NCBI GenBank assembly: GCA_030630935.1
Contig: DAOVMD010000032.1
Span: 1 to 12,869 of the forward strand
Length of the DNA: 12,869 bases
From: Candidatus Mcinerneyibacteriota bacterium
GTDB taxonomy: Bacteria; AUK180; JAQVHJ01
Direction of reading: 5' to 3'
Part shown: positions 8,009 to 12,869 of the stretch, piece after piece
Numbering within the stretch: position 1 is the stretch's first letter
Layout of the letters: each line of letters starts with the position of its first letter
Translations under genes and position numbers: made by a program
Notes under the pieces: model-generated
Told to the model about the DNA's origin: nothing
The model's database searches: none
What the model saw: the letters and a program-made list of their open reading frames with translations, nothing else

Positions 8009-8988
8009 TTTACCTCTTTAAAAAGACCTTTTTTTAATATTGAAACTATTATTATAACAGTAAATGCTAAAATTATCAAGTTAAAAATTAAAAAAATCCA
8101 TTGATTATTAATGAAACTTGATAAGAACCCGATACCGGCAAGAAGAATTGCGGCAAGTGAGAATATCCAAAGGACTTTAGTTGTATCGGGATATTTCTCT
8201 AGAAAAATATGATGAAGATGTCCTTTATCAGCGGAAAAGATGCTTTTTTTCTTTAAGCTACGCCGGATAACCGCAAAAGCCAAATCAAATAATGGAATGT
8301 AATATGCAATGCAGAAGATAAACATCCCCTTCCAGAATCCTTCATAAGCCATCAATAATAATCCTGAATAAGCCACAATTACTCCTATCAGCATGCTCCC
8401 TGCGTCTCCGAGGAACATTCTGGCTTTTGGTAAGTTGAAGAATAAAAAAACCAGAATTGGAACGATGAAATATGAGAAAAACGGAAATTTCAAGATGAAT
8501 GCGGTAAAACTCAGGAATATTAAAGCCATCATCGACAGCTGCCCATCAAATCCATCATTCATATTTGAAGCATTAATTATAGCTGTAATGAATAGAATTC
8601 CAAATATCCAGTTAAGTGCAGGGATTGGGAAAAGCTCAGGAACCAGATCTGTTACCAATAATAGAAGTGCTGCAGTAATAAGCTGGAATATTAATTTAAT
8701 TATTGGGGATAGATCAAAGGAATCATCAATCAATCCGATTATTACTAAAAGGGATCCGGCAACAATTGCACCCAAGGTCTTATCAAAATATCCGGATATA
8801 ATCATCCCGATGAATAATCCGAAAAAAATCCCTACCCCGCCAAGTATTGGAATATGTTCCGTGTGAATTTTCCTCGTGTCAACTTCAGCAAAATCCAGTA
8901 CGTTGAATCGCGAAGATAGTTTCTCAAGGGAAAAAAGGATAAACAATGTAATTATAAAATCTATAAAGATATAGATAAAAACCTTCAA
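8005..8988 (-). CDS. Polytopic phosphoglycosyl transferase of the WecA/TagO/MraY family
   Basis: This 327-residue multi-pass inner-membrane enzyme has about ten hydrophobic segments. The family transfers a sugar-1-phosphate, usually GlcNAc-1-P, from a UDP-sugar to undecaprenyl phosphate to start a surface glycan. Visible signatures are RKIHTEHIPILGG (39-51), the magnesium-site DD at 88-89, the nucleophile region NASNMNDGFDG (139-149), FLGDAGS (192-198) and the loop SADKGHLHH (252-260). The central motif differs slightly from the usual NxxNxxDGxDGL by ending in Gln150. The HLHH loop fits the WecA/TagO side better than MraY, but the exact acceptor and donor cannot be named. The start is TTG at 8988, supported by an AGGGAG sequence six bases upstream. 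The gap to the UXS gene is 11 bases. Confidence 0.88.
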   Translation of the reverse strand: MKVFIYIFIDFIITLFILFSLEKLSSRFNVLDFAEVDTRKIHTEHIPILGGVGIFFGLFIGMIISGYFDKTLGAIVAGSLLVIIGLIDDSFDLSPIIKLIFQLITAALLLLVTDLVPELFPIPALNWIFGILFITAIINASNMNDGFDGQLSMMALIFLSFTAFILKFPFFSYFIVPILVFLFFNLPKARMFLGDAGSMLIGVIVAYSGLLLMAYEGFWKGMFIFCIAYYIPLFDLAFAVIRRSLKKKSIFSADKGHLHHIFLEKYPDTTKVLWIFSLAAILLAGIGFLSSFINNQWIFLIFNLIILAFTVIIIVSILKKGLFKEVK

Positions 8989-8994
8989 AGTTAT

Positions 8995-9000
8995 CTCCCT
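8995..9000 (-). promoter_or_regulatory. Ribosome binding site that fixes the TTG start of the WecA-like gene
   Basis: The minus strand reads AGGGAG, six bases ahead of the TTG at 8988. No in-frame ATG is nearby that would keep the RKxHxxPxPxGG family region with a normal N-terminal helix, so TTG is the start. The site touches the last base of the UXS stop codon. Confidence 0.75.
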
Positions 9001-9932
9001 TATAATTTTTCTTTAAAGTACTCGATCGTCTTTTTAAGTCCTTCCTCAAGTGTAACCTTAGGTTTCCAATTTAGAAACTCTTGTGCCCGGGCAATATTTG
9101 GTTGACGTATTTTAGGATCATCAACCGGCAGTTTTTGGAAAATTATATCTGATTGAGAACCGGTTAATTTAATCACGATCTCCGCGAATTCCAGGACTGT
9201 CATCTCTTTTGGGTTTCCAAGGTTAATTGGATAGTGCTCATCAGTTTCCATGAACGTGAGCAGACCTTCAACCAAGTCCTGTACAAAACAGAAGCTCCTG
9301 GTTTGTGAACCATTCCCAAAAACTGTTAAAGGATTATTTAATAAAGCCTGATTGATAAATGCGGGTACAACTCTACCGTCATTCTTTCTCATCCTTGGTC
9401 CGAAAGTATTAAAGATTCTAACAATTCTCGTATCAAGTCCATGATACCTGTAATACGCCATTGTAATCGCTTCAGCAAACCGTTTAGCTTCATCATAAAC
9501 ACCTCGGGGACCGATCGGATTTACATTGCCCCAATAATCTTCAGTTTGAGGATGAATAAGCGGATCACCATAAACTTCCGAAGTGGAAGCGAGAAGAAAC
9601 CCGGCTTCATGTTCTTTGCATAAACCCAACATATTATGTGTTCCTAACCCGCCAACTTTAAGTGTCTGGATAGGGTATTTCTGATAATCAATCGGGCTTG
9701 CAGGAGAAGCAAAGTGAAAAATAAAATCAATTTTAATATCTGTATAAAACGGTTTACTAACATCATAATAAATAAATTCAAAGTTTTCATTATTCATATG
9801 ATGCTTAATGTTCTCACGGTTACCGGTAATTAGATTATCAATACAGAGTACTTTATTTCCTCGCTTGAGGAGATTATCAATTAAATGTGACCCTATAAAT
9901 CCAGCACCACCTGTGACTGCAACTCTCTTCAT
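9000..9932 (-). CDS. uxs: UDP-glucuronate decarboxylase (UDP-xylose synthase)
   Basis: This 310-residue short-chain dehydrogenase/reductase family enzyme should oxidise and decarboxylate UDP-glucuronate to UDP-xylose using bound NAD. The dinucleotide-binding motif GGAGFIGSH is at 8-16. The active site has S116-T117-S118, Y146 and K150 in the form YDEAK, close to the YDEGK block typical of UXS. The stretch [11 protein letters not shown] (74-84) and the segment [10 protein letters not shown] are also characteristic of UXS rather than of GalE or RmlB. Length and soluble nature agree with bacterial UXS. It overlaps the UDP-glucose dehydrogenase gene by four bases (ATGA), which makes the two consecutive pathway steps translationally coupled; a GGAG sequence seven bases upstream supports the start. 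A 4-keto-pentose-forming variant cannot be excluded by eye. Confidence 0.9.
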   Translation of the reverse strand: MKRVAVTGGAGFIGSHLIDNLLKRGNKVLCIDNLITGNRENIKHHMNNENFEFIYYDVSKPFYTDIKIDFIFHFASPASPIDYQKYPIQTLKVGGLGTHNMLGLCKEHEAGFLLASTSEVYGDPLIHPQTEDYWGNVNPIGPRGVYDEAKRFAEAITMAYYRYHGLDTRIVRIFNTFGPRMRKNDGRVVPAFINQALLNNPLTVFGNGSQTRSFCFVQDLVEGLLTFMETDEHYPINLGNPKEMTVLEFAEIVIKLTGSQSDIIFQKLPVDDPKIRQPNIARAQEFLNWKPKVTLEEGLKKTIEYFKEKL

Positions 9933-11224
9933 ATGCCAACTCCATAATACTCAAAACCCAGGTCATTTAATTTATCCTGATCGTAAATATTACGACCATC
10001 AATTATTATCGGGGAGTTTAAGTTTTTCTTTATCTTTTCAAAATCGGCTTGTTTGAATTCATTCCATTCAGTTAAAATCAAAAGGGCATCTGCACCCTTT
10101 AAAATATCATACATACTGCTTCCAAACTCGATGTTATCATTAAAGATTGCCCTGGAGTTCTCAACTGCAACAGGATCAAATGCCTTTATTTTTACTTTCT
10201 GATCAAGAAGTCGATTAATAATATCAATAGATGGAGCATCACGCATGTCATCTGTATTGGGCTTAAATGCAAGACCCCAAATTGCTAATGTCTTACCTTT
10301 TAAATTACCAAATACTTTTTGAATTTTCTTAAAGAATAATTCCTTCTGAAGTTCATTTACATTAATTACTTCCTTAAGTAATTTCAGGTCAACTCCCGCT
10401 TTTTCTGCAATTTTTATCAGGGCAATTGTATCCTTTGGAAAACATGAACCACCATAACCAATTCCGGCATTCAGGAATTTATTCCCGATCCTTTTATCTA
10501 ATCCCATACCTTCCGCAACTAATAAAACATCTGCATTAACCCTTTCACAGATATTGGCAATTGCATTAATAAAAGAAATTTTAGTCGCTAAAAAGGCATT
10601 CGATGCATATTTAATCATCTCTGCACTTTCCAAATCAGTAATTAATACAGGACAATTAAGGATCTTATATAATTCTGCAATTTGTTTTGCAGCTTTTGTA
10701 TCATTAGAACCAATAATAATTCTATCCGGGAATAAGAAATCATTGATTGCATTTCCTTCTCTTAAAAATTCAGGATTTGATACAACTGAAAATTTATCCC
10801 TGGAAATCCCCTTATCTATCAGGATATTCGCTACAATATCACCTGTCCCGACAGGTACTGTACTCTTATTTACTATTATTTTATATGAGCTGTTTATGCC
10901 TTTTGAAATTTCATTAGCTGCAGAAATTAAGTATGAAAGATCAGCATCTCCATTATCTAAAGACGGAGTGCCAACTGCAATATAAATAATATCGCTCTTC
11001 TTAACTCCGTCAACTACGTCAGTTTGAAAAACTAAACGGTGCTCGCGGATATTTCGCTTTACTAATTCTTCTAAACGTGGTTCATAAATGGGGATCTTAC
11101 TTTCACATAAGTTTCCTATCTTAACTTCGTCAATATCAACTCCAATTACATCATTACCCAACTCAGCAAAACACGTTCCGGTTACAAGACCAACATAACC
11201 AACTCCAATTACACAAATCTTCAT
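9929..11224 (-). CDS. ugd: UDP-glucose 6-dehydrogenase
   Basis: This 431-residue cytosolic enzyme oxidises UDP-glucose to UDP-glucuronate with two NAD molecules. The N-terminal Rossmann motif is GVGYVGL (7-13). The central stretch [10 protein letters not shown] (148-157) and the catalytic cysteine block [11 protein letters not shown] (256-266, nucleophile C261, with K265) are diagnostic of the UDP-glucose/GDP-mannose dehydrogenase family. The C-terminal domain begins near [10 protein letters not shown], also typical. GDP-mannose or UDP-ManNAc dehydrogenases share the fold, but the next gene decarboxylates UDP-glucuronate, which favours Ugd. The ATG at 11224 has AGGAG nine bases upstream, at 11234-11238. 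The gap to the first gene is 25 bases, the widest in the cluster. Confidence 0.93.
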   Translation of the reverse strand: MKICVIGVGYVGLVTGTCFAELGNDVIGVDIDEVKIGNLCESKIPIYEPRLEELVKRNIREHRLVFQTDVVDGVKKSDIIYIAVGTPSLDNGDADLSYLISAANEISKGINSSYKIIVNKSTVPVGTGDIVANILIDKGISRDKFSVVSNPEFLREGNAINDFLFPDRIIIGSNDTKAAKQIAELYKILNCPVLITDLESAEMIKYASNAFLATKISFINAIANICERVNADVLLVAEGMGLDKRIGNKFLNAGIGYGGSCFPKDTIALIKIAEKAGVDLKLLKEVINVNELQKELFFKKIQKVFGNLKGKTLAIWGLAFKPNTDDMRDAPSIDIINRLLDQKVKIKAFDPVAVENSRAIFNDNIEFGSSMYDILKGADALLILTEWNEFKQADFEKIKKNLNSPIIIDGRNIYDQDKLNDLGFEYYGVGI

Positions 11225-11249
11225 AAACAGTAACTCCTAATTTAAATTT

Positions 11250-12665
11250 TCAATATGCTCCCTTTGCTTTAAGAACAACCGGGAGGGTCTTTAACAGAAT
11301 CTTTATATCAAGCCATAATGACCAATTTTCAATGTAATAAATATCTAACTTCACCATATCTTCAAATGATAACTCTGAACGTCCGGAAACTTGCCATAAT
11401 CCCGTCATACCCTGATTAATATCAAGCCTTTTCAGCTCATTAACTCCATACCTCTCAACCTCCGATGGAATCGGAGGACGGGGACCAACTAAACTCATCT
11501 CACCTCTGATAACATTAAAAAGTTGAGGAAGTTCATCTAATGATGTTCTGCGAAGGAATTTTCCAATTCGTGTGATACGGGGATCATCTTTAATCTTAAA
11601 GATTGGTCCGGATGCCGTATCAAGATCTTTTAAATCATCCACCATCTCTTCCGCATCCTGAATCATTGACCTGAATTTATAACAATAAAATTCTGTTCTA
11701 TCCTTCCCAACCCGAAGCTGCTTGAAAAAAACCGGACCTTTCGAATCTAACTTGATCAGGATACTTAAAATCAATAACAATGGAGAGAAAATTAAAATCA
11801 AAAACATTGAACCGAAGGAATCCATTAACTTTTTAGTAAAAAGATTCAAACCATGCAGTGGACTTTTCTTGATCATCATAATGGGAATACCATAAATCTC
11901 GGTTATGGTCATCTGACCGGCAATTATATTCATTAAATCTGAAACAATTGTAACTACAACATTATTCTTCTCACAAATCCTGATAATCTCTATCTTCTTC
12001 TTGTCGGCCATCTCAGTCGAGGCGATGAAGACCTCCTCAATCTCTTGCGACTTTAATGTCTCCGCCAGATCATAAACTGTACCAAGAATCTGAGCATTGA
12101 AAATATGAGTTGCACGCTCACTCAGGAAACCAATGAATTTATAACCCTGACCAGGATACTTGATTATCTTATCTCGTATTGAAAAACCAACCTCGTTTAA
12201 TCCTATAATTAATGCATTCTTCAAACCAAAAATCCTATAAAGTAATCTTACTTCAATCTTCCTGATATAAATCCTAGAAATGGAAATAAAAGTAAAACTT
12301 AAAATACCCCAGAAAACTATGATTAGCCTGGAAACAGTATGAGCTTTCTGGATCCAGATTAAAAGAATCGAGATGGCAATAAATGAACCTAAAATTCCCT
12401 TGAATACAAACGGAATCTCATCAACTGAGAAAAATGGACTCCTGAATTGATACGATTTTGTGATAATAAAAAAGAAAATGGTAACGATATTTAATATCAG
12501 CAATATCTGAAGGTAGGTCTCGTCAAACATTTGAATTTCTTCTAAATTTTCCAATATAAGATCTCTTAACATGATTGCAGCAAAATAAGATATGTTAAAT
12601 AGAATAACATCTGTAAATATAATTAATACTGAAAATAATGTTTTGCCTTTTTCAAATTTCTTCAT
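11250..12665 (-). CDS. WbaP/WcaJ-type polyprenyl-phosphate sugar phosphotransferase
   Basis: This 471-residue inner-membrane enzyme starts an exopolysaccharide or capsule repeat by moving a hexose-1-phosphate (often glucose or galactose) to undecaprenyl phosphate. Four N-terminal membrane helices (about 10-32, 51-69, 86-106, 112-131) lead into a CoA-binding-like domain (about 148-260). A re-entrant hydrophobic segment (about 284-305) follows, then the catalytic domain. This carries the family marks KFRSM (330-334), the catalytic DE pair at 377-378 in SLDELPQL, and GPRPP (394-398), ending with a GLWQVSGRS block. Its length matches full-size WbaP/WcaJ rather than the short PglC type. It is the first gene after the promoter. 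Sugar specificity cannot be read from the sequence. Confidence 0.92.
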   Translation of the reverse strand: MKKFEKGKTLFSVLIIFTDVILFNISYFAAIMLRDLILENLEEIQMFDETYLQILLILNIVTIFFFIITKSYQFRSPFFSVDEIPFVFKGILGSFIAISILLIWIQKAHTVSRLIIVFWGILSFTFISISRIYIRKIEVRLLYRIFGLKNALIIGLNEVGFSIRDKIIKYPGQGYKFIGFLSERATHIFNAQILGTVYDLAETLKSQEIEEVFIASTEMADKKKIEIIRICEKNNVVVTIVSDLMNIIAGQMTITEIYGIPIMMIKKSPLHGLNLFTKKLMDSFGSMFLILIFSPLLLILSILIKLDSKGPVFFKQLRVGKDRTEFYCYKFRSMIQDAEEMVDDLKDLDTASGPIFKIKDDPRITRIGKFLRRTSLDELPQLFNVIRGEMSLVGPRPPIPSEVERYGVNELKRLDINQGMTGLWQVSGRSELSFEDMVKLDIYYIENWSLWLDIKILLKTLPVVLKAKGAY

Positions 12666-12692
12666 ATATTTAAATTACCTAATTAAATAACA

Positions 12693-12721
12693 ATTATATC
12701 ATAAATTAATAGGTTTGTCAA
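12693..12721 (-). promoter_or_regulatory. Consensus sigma70-type promoter for the operon
   Basis: On the minus strand, TTGACA (12721-12716) and TATAAT (12698-12693) are both perfect consensus and are separated by 17 bases. Transcription would start near 12686, giving a leader of about 20 bases before the ATG at 12665. The only Shine-Dalgarno candidate in that leader is a weak AGG at 12680-12678. No operator or riboswitch is visible in so short a leader, so control, if any, would act at or upstream of the promoter. Confidence 0.85.
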
Positions 12722-12869
12722 ATATTGAAAATACAGATATTAGAAAACCGAGAGCAACAAAGTTACTTGATAATTGGCTGGAAGTGATTAACAAAAAACA
12801 AAAAAAAAGAAAAAGAAAAAAAAGACCTGGGACATCCTGTAAATGGGACAAGTAACATTATTGATAAAA
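12722..12869. other. Region upstream of the operon promoter, no supported gene
   Basis: The stretch has an A/G-rich tract on the plus strand at about 12791-12825, followed by a direct repeat of TGGGACA at 12828-12834 and 12844-12850 (16-base period). A plus-strand frame without an ATG is open from 12691 to a TAA at 12853-12855. It overlaps the minus-strand promoter and ends in a Lys/Arg-rich stretch encoded by the A-rich tract. I cannot assign it, and it may be a gene remnant or chance. A plus-strand ATG at 12843-12845 opens a frame that runs to the window edge, too short to judge. Confidence 0.4.

Noticed and set aside
8393-8866. Plus-strand open frame of 157 codons
   Set aside because: It lies wholly inside the WecA-like gene, which has clear family motifs; the plus-strand protein has no recognisable domain and is an antisense shadow.
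10554-10985. Plus-strand open frame of 143 codons
   Set aside because: It is antisense to the middle of UDP-glucose dehydrogenase, including its conserved blocks, with no ribosome binding site or family motif.
12791-12825. T-rich tract on the minus strand as a terminator for an upstream gene
   Set aside because: No GC-rich hairpin precedes the tract in the direction of transcription, so an intrinsic terminator is not supported.
12691-12855. Plus-strand open frame ending in a Lys/Arg-rich tail
   Set aside because: It has no ATG and no ribosome binding site at its only plausible TTG, it overlaps the minus-strand promoter, and the basic tail is simply the A-rich tract translated. I kept it only as a note on the region.

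Overview
The window is one densely packed minus-strand gene cluster from an AT-rich, probably Gram-negative bacterium. All ten genes I can support point the same way. They read from about 12665 down to the left edge, with junctions between a 4-base overlap and a 25-base gap. A consensus sigma70-type promoter (TTGACA, 17 bp, TATAAT) sits just ahead of the first gene, so the simplest reading is a single operon of at least ten genes that continues past base 1. Clear Shine-Dalgarno sequences, two TTG starts backed by them, and the classical promoter argue against typical Bacteroidota signals. The gene content (soluble-adenylyl-cyclase-like protein, Ser/Thr kinase with TPR and receiver, HslV with a propeptide) would fit an FCB-type or other poorly studied AT-rich phylum. 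This placement is a guess.

In transcription order, the first block (12665 to 8005) makes surface polysaccharide. It holds a WbaP/WcaJ-type phosphoglycosyl transferase, UDP-glucose 6-dehydrogenase, UDP-glucuronate decarboxylase and a WecA/TagO/MraY-type polytopic phosphoglycosyl transferase. Together these convert UDP-glucose to UDP-glucuronate and UDP-xylose and provide two different ways to start a glycan on a polyprenyl phosphate. The second block is regulation and housekeeping. A cytosolic protein kinase fused to TPRs and a receiver domain is followed by a XerC/D-type tyrosine recombinase and the HslV protease subunit without HslU beside it. Next is a 962-residue protein built like eukaryotic soluble adenylyl cyclase (two cyclase domains, an ATPase, a TPR-like end). 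The third block is an AmmeMemoRadiSam-type radical SAM protein with an unexpected N-terminal hydrophobic segment, overlapping a membrane protein cut by the window edge. The latter looks like the membrane half of a spermidine synthase-like protein.

Most single genes belong to known families. The unusual features are the combination in one transcription unit, the kinase-TPR-receiver fusion with a non-RD catalytic loop, the intact composite active site predicted for the cyclase, the loss of hslU from an otherwise recognisable xerC-hslV pair, and the apparently exported radical SAM protein. The right-hand 150 bases beyond the promoter hold an A-rich tract and a short direct repeat but no gene I can defend. 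I see no tRNA, rRNA, CRISPR array or complete insertion sequence, and no gene-free stretch longer than about 200 bases.
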